From NCBI RefSeq assembly GCF_002929705.1, contig NZ_PJIN01000001.1:310001-374000 (forward strand): 64,000 bases of DNA, read 5' to 3'. The notes beneath the pieces were generated by a model that was not told the origin of the DNA, did not search any database, and saw only the letters and a program-made list of their open reading frames with translations. The number at the start of each line of letters is the position of its first letter. Within the stretch, counting starts at the first letter, position 1. The DNA is from Arthrobacter sp. N199823. GTDB taxonomy: Bacteria > Actinomycetota > Actinomycetes > Actinomycetales > Micrococcaceae. This document shows positions 29,849 through 38,279 of this stretch, piece by piece. The translations under genes were made by a program, and so were the position numbers.

Positions 29849-30754
29849 TCAGGCGAAGACGACTGTGCGGTGTCCGTCCAGCAGAACGCGGTGCTCAGCG
29901 TGCCACTGAACTGCCTGGGCCAGGGTGCGAGCCTCAACGGCGCGGCCCATGGAAACGAACTTCTCCACCGAATGGCCATGATCCACTCGGATGACTTCCT
30001 GCTCGATGATGGGCCCCTCATCCAGCACAGCCGTGACGTAGTGGGCCGTGGCGCCAATGATCTTAACACCGCGGGCATGTGCCTGGTGGTAGGGACGGGC
30101 CCCCTTGAAGGACGGCAGGAACGAGTGGTGGATGTTGATGGCGCGCCCGGCTAAGCGATTGCAGAGGTCATCTGAGAGAACCTGCATGTAGCGGGCCAAG
30201 ACCACCAGATCAACGTCGAGCTCAGCCACCAGCGCAAGGAGAGCTGCCTCGGCGTCGGCCTTGGTATCTGCGGTGACAGGAATGTAGTGGAAGGGGATCC
30301 CGTAAAAATCGGCCAGCGGCTTCAGATCCATGTGGTTGGAGACAATGGCCGGGATCTCCACCGGCAGGGTGCCCGAACGCTGCAGGAACAGCAGATCATT
30401 GAGGCAATGGGCGGCCTTGGAGGCCATGATCAAGGTGCGGATGGGTGCACCGGCGCGATGCAGCGTCCAGGTGAGTTCAAACTGCGCGGCAACCACCTCG
30501 AGGTGCTCGCGGAGTCTGGAAAACGACGTCGTAGTTTCCACGGCAACACGCATGAAAAAGGTGCCGGTGTCCGGGCTCCCATACTGCTGGGAATCGGTGA
30601 TATTGCAACCGGCCTCCAACAAGGAACCAGACACGGAATGGACAATGCCCGGCTGATCGGCGCAGGAAAGCGTCAGCACGTATCCGTGCGAGGGGGGTCC
30701 CTGCGCGGCGGCAGCGGAGGAGTCGGGCACGGCCGGAATAGTCAAGTCAGTCAC
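29849..30754 (-). CDS. purU: Formyltetrahydrofolate deformylase
   Basis: A 301-residue protein. The N-terminal ACT domain starts at YVLTLSCADQPGIVHSVSG, and the C-terminal formyl-transferase-type domain carries the catalytic Asn-His-Asp context in INIHHSFLPSFKGARPY and YVTAVLDEGPIIEQ. PurU hydrolyses 10-formyl-THF to THF and formate, balancing the one-carbon pool and supplying formate. I chose the GTG at 30752-30754 because the ACT domain follows directly; an in-frame upstream GTG at 30844 would run through the riboswitch DNA and lacks a ribosome site. It diverges from the glyA-folD unit, so folate-cycle enzymes flank one control region. Confidence 0.95.
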   Translation of the reverse strand: MTDLTIPAVPDSSAAAAQGPPSHGYVLTLSCADQPGIVHSVSGSLLEAGCNITDSQQYGSPDTGTFFMRVAVETTTSFSRLREHLEVVAAQFELTWTLHRAGAPIRTLIMASKAAHCLNDLLFLQRSGTLPVEIPAIVSNHMDLKPLADFYGIPFHYIPVTADTKADAEAALLALVAELDVDLVVLARYMQVLSDDLCNRLAGRAINIHHSFLPSFKGARPYHQAHARGVKIIGATAHYVTAVLDEGPIIEQEVIRVDHGHSVEKFVSMGRAVEARTLAQAVQWHAEHRVLLDGHRTVVFA

Positions 30755-30763
30755 CCAAAAAAG

Positions 30764-30792
30764 TTTACCGTCGAATGGTGGGTCTGTATTAC
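30764..30792 (+). promoter_or_regulatory. glyA: Candidate promoter of glyA-folD
   Basis: TTTACC at 30764-30769 and TATTAC at 30787-30792 are spaced by 17 bases. A start near 30799 would begin the RNA exactly at the first stem of the ZTP aptamer. Confidence 0.5.
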
Positions 30793-30798
30793 TATTAG

Positions 30799-30888
30799 AG
30801 GGTTGCAACTGGCGATGAGGTGGGACACCACCGGGGAGCAGCACGAACGAAGACCAAAGTGATCGTACGCCTGGGACGCTTTAGTCAC
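30799..30888 (+). ncRNA. ZTP (pfl) riboswitch in the glyA leader
   Basis: The conserved core of the pfl/ZTP aptamer is legible. GGTTGC-AACTGGCG starts P1 and the junction, GGTGG-GACA-CCACC forms P2, and CCGGGGAGC-AGC closes the first domain (GTTGC pairs with GCAGC). After a linker comes CGTACGCCTGGGACG at 30864-30878, the invariant CGCCTGGG 3' element, whose CGCC can form the pseudoknot with GGCG at 30811-30814. The outer GTGA/TCAC pair closes the second domain. ZTP/ZMP signals a shortage of 10-formyl-THF, and known targets include glyA, folD and purH. It lies about 80 bases before glyA-folD, as expected. Confidence 0.9.
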
Positions 30889-30892
30889 GTAA

Positions 30893-30928
30893 CGCCAACC
30901 ACCAAGGTGTTTGGCGATAATCTTTTCT
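30893..30928 (+). terminator. Candidate expression-platform hairpin after the ZTP aptamer
   Basis: CGCCAACCACC and GGTGTTTGGCG form a stem with one mismatch, followed by the T-rich ATAATCTTTTCT. It may be the terminator controlled by the aptamer; TTTGGCG could compete for the CGCC of the pseudoknot. The mechanism is inferred. Confidence 0.5.
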
Positions 30929-30966
30929 AGAAGAGTATTTTCGTGCTGTCCACTCAGGAGTCTGTA

Positions 30967-32253
30967 GTGTCTTTTTCACCCACCCAGTCCGTAACCAACG
31001 CACCCCTCTCCGAACTTGATCCGGAAATTGCAGCCGTCCTGAAGGACGAGCTCGCCCGCCAGCGCGACACGCTGGAAATGATCGCCTCGGAAAACTTCGC
31101 ACCCCGCGCCGTGCTCCAGGCACAGGGCTCAGTGCTCACCAACAAGTACGCCGAGGGCTACCCGGGCCGCCGTTACTACGGTGGCTGCGAAGCTGTTGAC
31201 GTGGCCGAGAACCTGGCCATCGAGCGCGTCAAGTCCCTGTTCGGCGCCGAGTACGCCAACGTCCAGCCGCACTCCGGCGCACAGGCCAACGCTGCAGCCT
31301 TGGCCGCAATGATCAAGCCGGGCGACAAGATCATGGGCCTGTCCCTGGCTCACGGTGGCCACCTGACCCACGGCATGAAGCTGAACTTCTCAGGCAAGCT
31401 GTACGAAGTTGCCGCCTACGAAGTTGAGCCCGACACCTTCCGCATCGACATGGACAAGCTGCGGTTGCAGGCCATCGCCGAGAAGCCGCAGGTCATCATT
31501 GCCGGTTGGTCCGCGTACCCGCGCCAGCTCGACTTCGCCGCGTTCCGTGCCATTGCTGATGAGGTTGGCGCCCTGCTCTGGACCGATATGGCTCACTTTG
31601 CCGGTTTGGTTGCCGCAGGCCTGCACCCGAACCCGGTGCCGTACTCCGACATTGTCACCTCCACTGTTCACAAGACCCTGTCAGGTCCGCGTTCCGGTGT
31701 CATCTTGGCCAAGAAGGAATGGGCCAAGAAAATCAACTCCTCCGTGTTCCCGGGGCAGCAGGGCGGCCCGCTCATGCACGTGATCGCCGCCAAGGCTGTT
31801 GCATTCAAGATTGCTGCCGGCGAAGAATTCGCAGAGCGTCAGGCACGCGTGCTCGAAGGCGCCAAGATCATTGCTGACCGCTTGAACGCACCCGACGTTG
31901 CCGAGGCTGGCGTGTCAGTGCTGACCGGTGGCACCGATGTGCACCTGGTTCTGGTTGACCTGCGCAACTCGGAGATGGACGGCCAGCAGGCCGAAGATCT
32001 CCTGCACAGCGTTGGCATCACCGTGAACCGCAATGCCGTTCCGTTTGACCCGCGTCCCCCGATGGTCACCTCCGGTCTGCGCATCGGTACTCCGGCACTG
32101 GCTACGCGTGGCTTTGGCGCCAAGGAGTTCACCGAAGTTGGCGAGATCATTGCAGAAGCACTCAAGGGTGGTGCCGACGTTGATGCTCTGAGCGCTCGCG
32201 TCAAGGCTCTCGCTGCCGACTTCCCGCTGTACCCCGGTCAGGAAGAATGGTAA
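30967..32253 (+). CDS. glyA: Serine hydroxymethyltransferase
   Basis: A 428-residue PLP enzyme beginning [18 protein letters not shown]. Landmarks are [16 protein letters not shown], the [15 protein letters not shown] substrate block and the [13 protein letters not shown] segment with the PLP-binding Lys. It converts serine and THF to glycine and 5,10-methylene-THF. The GTG at 30967 is favoured by AGGAG six bases upstream (30956-30960). Another GTG at 30943 also has an AGAAGAG upstream, so the start is not settled; both lie after the riboswitch. folD follows at once and begins around the glyA stop, which points to a two-gene folate operon. Confidence 0.97.
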   Translation: MSFSPTQSVTNAPLSELDPEIAAVLKDELARQRDTLEMIASENFAPRAVLQAQGSVLTNKYAEGYPGRRYYGGCEAVDVAENLAIERVKSLFGAEYANVQPHSGAQANAAALAAMIKPGDKIMGLSLAHGGHLTHGMKLNFSGKLYEVAAYEVEPDTFRIDMDKLRLQAIAEKPQVIIAGWSAYPRQLDFAAFRAIADEVGALLWTDMAHFAGLVAAGLHPNPVPYSDIVTSTVHKTLSGPRSGVILAKKEWAKKINSSVFPGQQGGPLMHVIAAKAVAFKIAAGEEFAERQARVLEGAKIIADRLNAPDVAEAGVSVLTGGTDVHLVLVDLRNSEMDGQQAEDLLHSVGITVNRNAVPFDPRPPMVTSGLRIGTPALATRGFGAKEFTEVGEIIAEALKGGADVDALSARVKALAADFPLYPGQEEW

Positions 32254-32258
32254 AAAGC

Positions 32259-33131
32259 ATGACTGCTCAAATCCTTGACGGCAAGGCTACAGCCGCTGCC
32301 ATCAAATCCGAGTTGACCGTGCGCGTGGCTGCCCTCGCAGCCCGCGGCGTGGTCCCGGGCCTGGGTACTATTTTGGTTGGCTCGGATCCGGGCTCCCAGT
32401 GGTACGTGGGCGGAAAACATAAGGACTGCGCCGAAGTCGGCATCAAGTCCATCCGCATCGATCTGCCGGATACCGCAACTCAGGACGACGTCTTGGCGGC
32501 TGTCCGCCAGCTCAACGAGGATCCCAGCTGCACCGGCTACATTGTTCAGCTGCCCCTCCCGAAGCACGTTGACCAGGACGTGGTGCTTGAAGCCATTGAT
32601 CCGGCCAAGGACGCCGACGGCCTGCACCCCATGAACTTGGGTCGCCTAGTGGCAAACGTGAACCGTCCCATGAGTTCCCCGCTGCCGTGCACGCCCAAGG
32701 GCTGCATCGTGTTGTTGGAACGCCACGGGATTTCATTGAACGGCAAGCGTGTTGTGGTTGTTGGCCGCGGCGTCACCATCGGCCGGCCCATGGGCCTGCT
32801 GCTGACCCGCCGCGACATCAACGCGACAGTGGTGCTGGCCCATACAGGCACTGTTGATCTGGCCGCTGAATTGCGCCAGGCCGACGTGGTAGTTGCTGCC
32901 GCTGGTGTACCGCACATGATCAAGGCTGCCGATTTGAAGCCCGGCGCCATTGTCCTGGACGTTGGCGTCAGCCGCGTGGACGACGGCAACGGCAAGGCAG
33001 TTGTCACCGGTGACGTGGAGCCCGCAGCCGCCTCTGTGGCCAGCTGGATCTCCCCGAACCCGGGCGGCGTGGGTCCCATGACTCGCGCGATGCTGTTGGC
33101 CAACGTGGTTGAGGCCGCCGAGCGCGCCTAG
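32259..33131 (+). CDS. folD: Methylene-THF dehydrogenase/methenyl-THF cyclohydrolase
   Basis: A 290-residue bifunctional enzyme. The N-terminal catalytic part has [18 protein letters not shown] with the active-site Tyr-x-x-x-Lys, then [11 protein letters not shown]. The Rossmann domain carries [18 protein letters not shown], and the family end motif [14 protein letters not shown] is present. It interconverts methylene-, methenyl- and 10-formyl-THF using NADP+. The start is probably ATG at 32259 ([10 protein letters not shown]); an ATG at 32247 overlaps the glyA stop. It shares the ZTP-controlled transcript with glyA and ends 135 bases before a terminator-like hairpin. Confidence 0.96.
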   Translation: MTAQILDGKATAAAIKSELTVRVAALAARGVVPGLGTILVGSDPGSQWYVGGKHKDCAEVGIKSIRIDLPDTATQDDVLAAVRQLNEDPSCTGYIVQLPLPKHVDQDVVLEAIDPAKDADGLHPMNLGRLVANVNRPMSSPLPCTPKGCIVLLERHGISLNGKRVVVVGRGVTIGRPMGLLLTRRDINATVVLAHTGTVDLAAELRQADVVVAAAGVPHMIKAADLKPGAIVLDVGVSRVDDGNGKAVVTGDVEPAAASVASWISPNPGGVGPMTRAMLLANVVEAAERA

Positions 33132-33266
33132 CGCTTGCGCTGGGAAGGCGTGGGTGGGCCCACGCGCCTGAGGGTCCCGGCGCGTGGGGCCACTGACGCG
33201 AGGGACCCTGCGCGAGCTTGCGAGAGTTGGGAGCGTCAGGGGATAGCGAGGGTTGGGAAGGCGTGG

Positions 33267-33308
33267 GGAGGACGACGGCGGAACTCAGGTTCCGGCGTCG
33301 TCCTCCTT
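33267..33308 (+). terminator. Terminator hairpin after folD
   Basis: GGAGGACGACGGCGGAAC and GTTCCGGCGTCGTCCTCC form an 18-base stem with a single mismatch and loop TCAG, followed by TTG. The T run is weak, but the stem is long. Confidence 0.6.
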
Positions 33309-33328
33309 GTGCGTAGGGTCAAAATTCT

Positions 33329-33341
33329 TCTGACTCGACGG
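33329..33341. repeat. Single unit of the GAGTCAGACGG repeat family
   Basis: TCTGACTCGACGG is one half-unit of the palindromes found at 34.9 and 43.7 kb. It stands alone between folD and the protease-inhibitor gene. Confidence 0.5.
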
Positions 33342-33360
33342 CAGGGAGCTTGGCGCCGCG

Positions 33361-33672
33361 CTAGGGTCCCATCGACTCAACGCGTTCGGGGCGCCCATCC
33401 ACCCATGCCACGAGCAGGCGAACATCCTCCGGGAGGTTTTCCTCGCTATAGCGGACGTTGAGAGTGGGTCCGGACTCTTCCAAGCAGAGTTCGTAGAGCT
33501 GAGCATCTGGCCACGATTTTTCCGGTGGGGGAGGCGGTTCCTCGCGCAAATTGGCGCGAGCGATCGAGCTGGCGAAGGTCTCCGCGTCATCACGTGGCAG
33601 GGATTTGGCGTCGAGTTCGGTGCGGGCCACCATGCCCGCGAATCCGCCACCGCGAAAGATGATCAACTTCAT
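33361..33672 (-). CDS. Emfourin-type protealysin inhibitor candidate
   Basis: A 103-residue protein beginning MKLIIFRGGGFAGMVARTEL, with an N-terminal GGFAG turn, a central ELDAKSLPRDDAETF and a C-terminal strand pair ending in VAWVDGRPERVE. Length, GGFAG motif and position directly behind a protealysin-like M4 protease match emfourin (protealysin inhibitor), first described in Serratia proteamaculans. The start codon overlaps the protease stop in ATGA, so inhibitor and enzyme are translated in step. Such inhibitors bind the active-site cleft and keep the cytoplasmic protease quiet. The identification rests on size, motif and synteny and has not been confirmed by alignment. Confidence 0.72.
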   Translation of the reverse strand: MKLIIFRGGGFAGMVARTELDAKSLPRDDAETFASSIARANLREEPPPPPEKSWPDAQLYELCLEESGPTLNVRYSEENLPEDVRLLVAWVDGRPERVESMGP

Positions 33673-34760
33673 GAAAGTACTCCCACCTGTTTCCACGCGT
33701 CGTGGACCATGTCCTGCTCGGTGGAACTGAACAAGGTTCCGGCGACATCGACTGTGGCTCGGGCGGCCTCGTCGAATTGGGAGTTGGCGCGCAGCCGGGT
33801 GGTGAGGACGGTGTACCAGATCTTGCCTGCCTTTTCCCATGCGTAGCCGCCCATGGCTCGGGCAGCCAGTGCGAAGGCGTGGTTGGGGATGCCGGAGTTA
33901 ATGTGCACGCCACCGTTGTCATTGCGGGGATCGTTATTGTCCGGCAGATCCTTGTAGTGATCCATGTGCCCGGGTTGCTGATCACCTGAGTAGGCGGTGC
34001 CGGGATTGATCATGGAGCGCAACGCGGTGCCCAACTCCGGGACCAGGATTCCTTCGCCAATGAGCCAGTCAGCCTCGGCCGCGGTCTGATTCAGGGTGAA
34101 CTGCTTGACGAGGGAACCAAAGACGTCAGAGAAGGATTCATTCAAGGCCCCAGGCTGCTTGCTGTAGATCAGGGCAGCTGTGAGCTCGGTGATTCCGTGA
34201 GTCAGCTCGTGGGCGATGACGTCCACGGCCCGGGTCAGGCCACCAATCTGGAAAATCCGGCCGCTGCCGTCACCGTAAACCATTTGGGTGCCGTCCCAGA
34301 AGGCGTTGTCGAAGGCGACGCCGTAGTGGACCGATGAGATGAGTTCCAGCCCAGCGCCGTCAAGAGAGTTGCGTTGGTAGATGTCGCGGAAGAACTCATA
34401 AGTGGCACTGCTGCCGTCGTAGGCCTGATTGACAGCAGCATCCTTGACGGGGGGTTCGCCCCAGTCTCGGGCCCGCACGCCGGGCAAAAAGGTCCTGCCA
34501 TTCGTCTTGTTGTCGTAGATGGTCAGGCGGCGTTCGGGGATGACGCCGAAGCCCACCATTTTGCCGATGTTCACGTTCAGCTGGCGGTTGAGATAACCCA
34601 TGACGGCGCGTTGGGAGCGGATGGCTGCGGACGTAGCAAGGGCGCGCACGGCTGCTTCTCGTTGCCGGGGATCACCTTCAACGGCCAAACGGCCCAATAA
34701 ATCCGGCGGGGCAATACTGCACAGTGTCCGGGGGTGGATTCCTTCGCGGGTTGTTGACAT
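33669..34760 (-). CDS. Protealysin-like M4 (thermolysin family) metalloprotease
   Basis: A 363-residue M4 peptidase with zinc motif HELTH at residues 184-188 and the third ligand Glu at E208 in NESFSD. It has no signal peptide. Instead there is a short propeptide of about 50 residues with RTLCSIAPPDLLGRLA, the Cys-x-(I/V)-x-PP element of the protealysin propeptide, where the cysteine can cap the zinc. This short precursor separates protealysins from secreted thermolysins. It is followed, with a four-base overlap, by the emfourin-like gene. Known relatives cleave actin or take part in stress and invasion; the target here is unknown. Confidence 0.93.
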   Translation of the reverse strand: MSTTREGIHPRTLCSIAPPDLLGRLAVEGDPRQREAAVRALATSAAIRSQRAVMGYLNRQLNVNIGKMVGFGVIPERRLTIYDNKTNGRTFLPGVRARDWGEPPVKDAAVNQAYDGSSATYEFFRDIYQRNSLDGAGLELISSVHYGVAFDNAFWDGTQMVYGDGSGRIFQIGGLTRAVDVIAHELTHGITELTAALIYSKQPGALNESFSDVFGSLVKQFTLNQTAAEADWLIGEGILVPELGTALRSMINPGTAYSGDQQPGHMDHYKDLPDNNDPRNDNGGVHINSGIPNHAFALAARAMGGYAWEKAGKIWYTVLTTRLRANSQFDEAARATVDVAGTLFSSTEQDMVHDAWKQVGVLS

Positions 34761-34937
34761 TTTCCTGCCTCATTCCCTGATTGGAGCAGCTTCTGGGTGA
34801 AAAGACGGGGGCAGGTTCACAGCGTTGGTTGCTCAAGTGGTTTGCGCAGCCACATTCTGGTGCTCCTTAGCCCGTTCCACCATGATGCGCCTGTTCGTCA
34901 CGGGGGACAAGGAGCTGCTGCGCGGGGCCCATGCCGC

Positions 34938-35013
34938 CGAGTCAGACGGAGGCCCGTCGAGTCAGACGGAGCGCTCCGTCTGACTCGACGGCGCTCCGTC
35001 TGACTCGACGGGC
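34938..35013. repeat. Palindromic array, GAGTCAGACGG family
   Basis: Four units are packed here. A perfect 38-base palindrome spans 34954-34991, with CCGTCGAGTCAGACGGAGC as its left arm. A half unit precedes it (34938-34952) and one follows it (34991-35013). It lies between the protease promoter and the end of the response-regulator gene, and could also terminate the latter. Confidence 0.85.
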
Positions 35014-35030
35014 TGGCGGGGCTGAGTGCT

Positions 35031-35708
35031 TTAACTACGCCGCAATAACGCCGCCTGAACTCGCGACTGCAACCCCAATTTGGCCAGTACCCGGGAAACA
35101 TGCGTCTTCACTGTCGCTTCAGAAATTCCCAGTTGGCGCCCGATCGAATAGTTAGTCAGGCCGCCGCCCAGGCACTCAAAAACTTCACGTTCTCGCTCGG
35201 TGAGCAAGTCCAGCCCGGCGGGTTCTACTGGAACCGGCTGCGCACTAGTGGGCCCACTGCCAGCCGATAAAGCCGCCGCCACAATCCGCGCCGTCACCTC
35301 CGGGGCGATGACCTGATCTCCGCTGTGAACACGGCGAATCGCCTCCGTAATGGCCCCCGGCTCGGCCGTCTTGAGGAGGAAACCAGCGGCCCCTGCTTGG
35401 AGCGCGCCAAACAGGTACGAATCGTGGTCAAAAGTAGTCAGCACCAGCACCTTGGCCCCGGGGACTCCCTCGCCGACAATCTGCCGCGTCGCCTCGACGC
35501 CGTCCATGACAGGCATGCGTAAGTCCATGAGTACGACGTCGGGCCGTAGCGTCCGCGCCATGCTCACCGCCAGCGCGCCGTCACCAACCTCTCCCACCAC
35601 CTCCATATCGGGAGCCGTGTCCACCACCATGCGGATGCCTAGCCGGATGGCAGCGTGGTCATCGGCAATTAATACGGTGATGGGGCGTGCCCCTGCTGTG
35701 TGGTTCAT
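35031..35708 (-). CDS. NarL/LuxR-family response regulator
   Basis: A 225-residue regulator. The receiver domain has the acidic pair D16-D17, phospho-acceptor D62 in LMDLRMPVMDG, and the conserved Thr and Lys later. A C-terminal LuxR-type helix-turn-helix (LTEREREVFECLGGGLTNYS...ISEATVKTHVSRVL) follows. It is encoded after, and overlapping by four bases (ATGA), the histidine kinase gene, so the two form one two-component system. The regulon is not evident, but the divergent GAP-family membrane gene next to the kinase is a natural candidate target. Confidence 0.95.
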   Translation of the reverse strand: MNHTAGARPITVLIADDHAAIRLGIRMVVDTAPDMEVVGEVGDGALAVSMARTLRPDVVLMDLRMPVMDGVEATRQIVGEGVPGAKVLVLTTFDHDSYLFGALQAGAAGFLLKTAEPGAITEAIRRVHSGDQVIAPEVTARIVAAALSAGSGPTSAQPVPVEPAGLDLLTEREREVFECLGGGLTNYSIGRQLGISEATVKTHVSRVLAKLGLQSRVQAALLRRS

Positions 35709-37147
35709 GCGCAGGCTCCTGGTTCCTGATCGTCCTGATCGTCTTGGACGTCTCGGGTTTCATGGTGTTGCGGATCGGCTGGAGGAAGTGGAAGGCACAG
35801 GAGCACTTGCCACTGGCCGTCAACCGGACCGGCCGTGACAGTTCCGCCGGCGTGGGTGGCGCGGAAATGCATGCTGGGAATACCAGTCCCGGTCCCGATC
35901 GGAGCCGGTGCGGGGTGGCCCGTGCCAGAGAGTGACAGGGGAGTCGAGACACGCAACACGAGTAGGGGTTCTGGCGTGGTGGCTGCTCCTGCGTGTTGGC
36001 TTAGTGCGTGGTGGCTCAGGACCATCGCCACTGGTGCGTCCGGGGCATGCTTGGCCGCGTTGACCAAGGCTTCTGCGGCCACTCGGTACACCGTGGACTG
36101 GAGGGGCAGCGGAAGGAGGGCCCCGCCGTCGTGCAGGGTATTGGAGTAGGAGAGTGCCATCCCGGCCCCCTGATACCGCACCGCCAGTCCGGCCAGATTG
36201 CTCAGCTGGCCAGTAGTCTCGGCGACAGCGCCGGTGTGCAGCAGACGAATCATGGCATTGAGCTCGGCCAGGCCCGCCACACTCTCAGCGCGGATCTGTG
36301 TCAACACGTCTCTGTGGATATCAGCGTCGGGCACTGCAGGGGTTTGCACAGGAAGCGTGCGGGCTGACGGGGCCGGTGACGGAACATGCAGGGCGGCACC
36401 CGATTGTAGGGCGATGGCGGAGAGCCTGGCCGAGAGAACATCGTGGAGTTCGCGGGCCATGTGCTGGCGCTCGCGGTCAAGGGTGAGATCGTGAGCGCTG
36501 CGTTCGGCCAATAGCCGCTGGCGGCCGGCCTCTTCGACGGCATTGGCCCGCGCATGTTCGCTGTTCACCAGCTGATTGGCTTTTCGCAAATTGCCGGCCC
36601 ACTCCACCGGGGTCAGCAGCGAGACAACTGCAACGATGCCGACCGCGACGGTCAACGCGCCACTGCGGGAGGCCGCAAAAGCTGCAATGACAGCCACTAC
36701 CGTTAGCACCCATGCGGCCTGGGCAGCATATTGAGAAGCCCGGAGGGAACCGAAGAGGACCAGCGAAAAGAAGAACTCGAACGCCAAAATAAAGGCCCCG
36801 CCATGCCCGGCCAGCAGCAAACCCACCACGGCTACGCCGCACATCCACGCCATGGCCAGCGGAGCGCTGCGGCGGAACAGCACACCCATGCAGCCCAGAA
36901 CCGCGATGGCCGGCCACGCCGATTCAAAGGGGGCCAGACTGAGACTGCCGAAGCCATTGAGGTTGACCGAATCCAGGAGCCAGAAGAGGAGGAAGTATCC
37001 GCCAGCTAAGGCCATGTCCTCGACTTTGATTGTCGCAAGGTCATGCACGTCGAGGGCCATGAAGCGTTGGCCCAGCCGCCGAAACAGCGGAGCTGGCCGA
37101 ACCGAGGGTGCCGGAATCGGTTGCTTGGGGGCTGGGGAGAGTTCCAT
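35705..37147 (-). CDS. Two-component sensor histidine kinase (HisKA_3 type)
   Basis: A 480-residue membrane kinase. About five to six hydrophobic segments lie between residues 45 and 180, then a helical linker leads to the HisKA_3 dimerisation block with the phospho-accepting H235 in MARELHDVLSARLSA. An HATPase domain follows, with YRVAAEALVNAAKHAPDA as the N box and a late GTGIPSMHFRA as the G box. The extracytoplasmic loops are short, so a membrane or internal signal is likely. The ATG at 37145-37147 is chosen; the frame stays open upstream but leaves the promoter region. It diverges from a GAP-family gene by 126 bases. Confidence 0.92.
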   Translation of the reverse strand: MELSPAPKQPIPAPSVRPAPLFRRLGQRFMALDVHDLATIKVEDMALAGGYFLLFWLLDSVNLNGFGSLSLAPFESAWPAIAVLGCMGVLFRRSAPLAMAWMCGVAVVGLLLAGHGGAFILAFEFFFSLVLFGSLRASQYAAQAAWVLTVVAVIAAFAASRSGALTVAVGIVAVVSLLTPVEWAGNLRKANQLVNSEHARANAVEEAGRQRLLAERSAHDLTLDRERQHMARELHDVLSARLSAIALQSGAALHVPSPAPSARTLPVQTPAVPDADIHRDVLTQIRAESVAGLAELNAMIRLLHTGAVAETTGQLSNLAGLAVRYQGAGMALSYSNTLHDGGALLPLPLQSTVYRVAAEALVNAAKHAPDAPVAMVLSHHALSQHAGAATTPEPLLVLRVSTPLSLSGTGHPAPAPIGTGTGIPSMHFRATHAGGTVTAGPVDGQWQVLLCLPLPPADPQHHETRDVQDDQDDQEPGACA

Positions 37148-37273
37148 CTGCCCATCATTGCCTTGCGGAACCGGCGCAGGCAAGGCAAACCGCCGCACGT
37201 GCGACGAAGGTATGACACCCAGCTGCCACTCATGGCCGATGCCGTTGGATGCCGCAGTTGGCAGGCTGTCATC

Positions 37274-38056
37274 ATGACCATCGCACTGTATGCACAATTG
37301 GCACTTCTGGCCCTGATCGATAGCACCAGCATTGGGACACTCCTGATTCCACTCTGGCTGCTGATGCGCCCGGATACGCGCCGTGTGTTCCCACGCATCA
37401 TGCTGTACCTAGGCGTGTTGGCCGGCTTTTACCTGATGGTGGGCATCGCCATTCTCAGCGGTGCAGGCTGGGCCATGGGCAGTATGGACGCCGGTTCGCT
37501 GACGCAGATTCCGGCCATTCAATGGGTCATGGTGATCGGTGGCGGCGCCCTACTGGCCTACGCCTTGCGACCCGATCCAGCGAAAAAGCGGGCGAAAGTG
37601 GCTCTCGCAGCCGGGACGGTCGACGGCGGTTCGGGCACCCCGGGCGTGCCGGTCCCCGCCGCGGAGCTCAAGTGGCAGAAACGACTCTCGAAAGCCCTGC
37701 GCAGCCCTGGTGGCATGGTGGGTTTGGCCGTGGTTGCAGGTCTGTTGGAGTTGCCCACAATGGTGCCGTATCTGGTGGCCATCGGATTCTTGTCCAACTC
37801 AACGCTGCCACTGCCGGGGTCGATTGGCCTGCTCGTTGCGTACTGCCTACTCATGCTGGTGCCCGCGCTGATCCTGCTCGGACTGCGGGCCGCCGCCGGC
37901 ACCAAACTCGATCCGATCCTGAGTCGGGTCAGCGCAAAAATGGGGAAATTCAGTGGCGAAACAGTGGTGTGGGTTCTCGGGATCGTGGGGTTTCTGCTGC
38001 TACGCGGGGGACTAGCCGCCCTCGCCCCGGCGGCCGCTTGGAACCCTTTCAAGTGA
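37274..38056 (+). CDS. GAP-family (Sap/LysE-like) membrane protein
   Basis: A 260-residue protein with about six membrane segments: two early ones, a central pair, and two late ones, with a cytoplasmic loop (PDPAKKRAKVALAAG) in the middle. The opening ALYAQLALLALIDSTSIGTLL and the GLLELPTMVPYLVAI segment fit the GAP/Sap family of LysE-type exporters, which includes mycobacterial glycopeptidolipid-addressing and sulfolipid-addressing proteins. The ATG at 37274 avoids overlap with the divergent kinase gene. It may export or translocate a lipid or small solute. The substrate is unknown. It could be controlled by the adjacent two-component system. Confidence 0.78.
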   Translation: MTIALYAQLALLALIDSTSIGTLLIPLWLLMRPDTRRVFPRIMLYLGVLAGFYLMVGIAILSGAGWAMGSMDAGSLTQIPAIQWVMVIGGGALLAYALRPDPAKKRAKVALAAGTVDGGSGTPGVPVPAAELKWQKRLSKALRSPGGMVGLAVVAGLLELPTMVPYLVAIGFLSNSTLPLPGSIGLLVAYCLLMLVPALILLGLRAAAGTKLDPILSRVSAKMGKFSGETVVWVLGIVGFLLLRGGLAALAPAAAWNPFK

Positions 38057-38279
38057 TGCTGCTCCGAACGTTTTTTGGGACAGCAACAACCTCACCACGC
38101 ATGTCCCTGCTTTCCGCATACGTCCCTACAGGCGCGAAAAGCGGAGACGGAGGCGGCGGCCATGAAAGGTGAGGGCCGGCGTCGTGCTTAAGAAGGGTGG
38201 AGGACCCGCGCGGGGTGCCCACGTTCGCCGCTGGTGGAAGGCGGTGCCGGAGCGGGCCGGGATTTGAGAGAATGGAACC
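38057..38279. other. Gap before the small membrane protein gene
   Basis: The 223 bases contain no convincing gene and no strong hairpin. The promoter of the downstream gene should lie here. The sequence is GC-rich and G-heavy near 38140-38260. Confidence 0.3.

Noticed and set aside
34938-35013. CRISPR-like array of short repeats
   Set aside because: Units are palindromic and packed without unique spacers of even length, and no cas genes are present.
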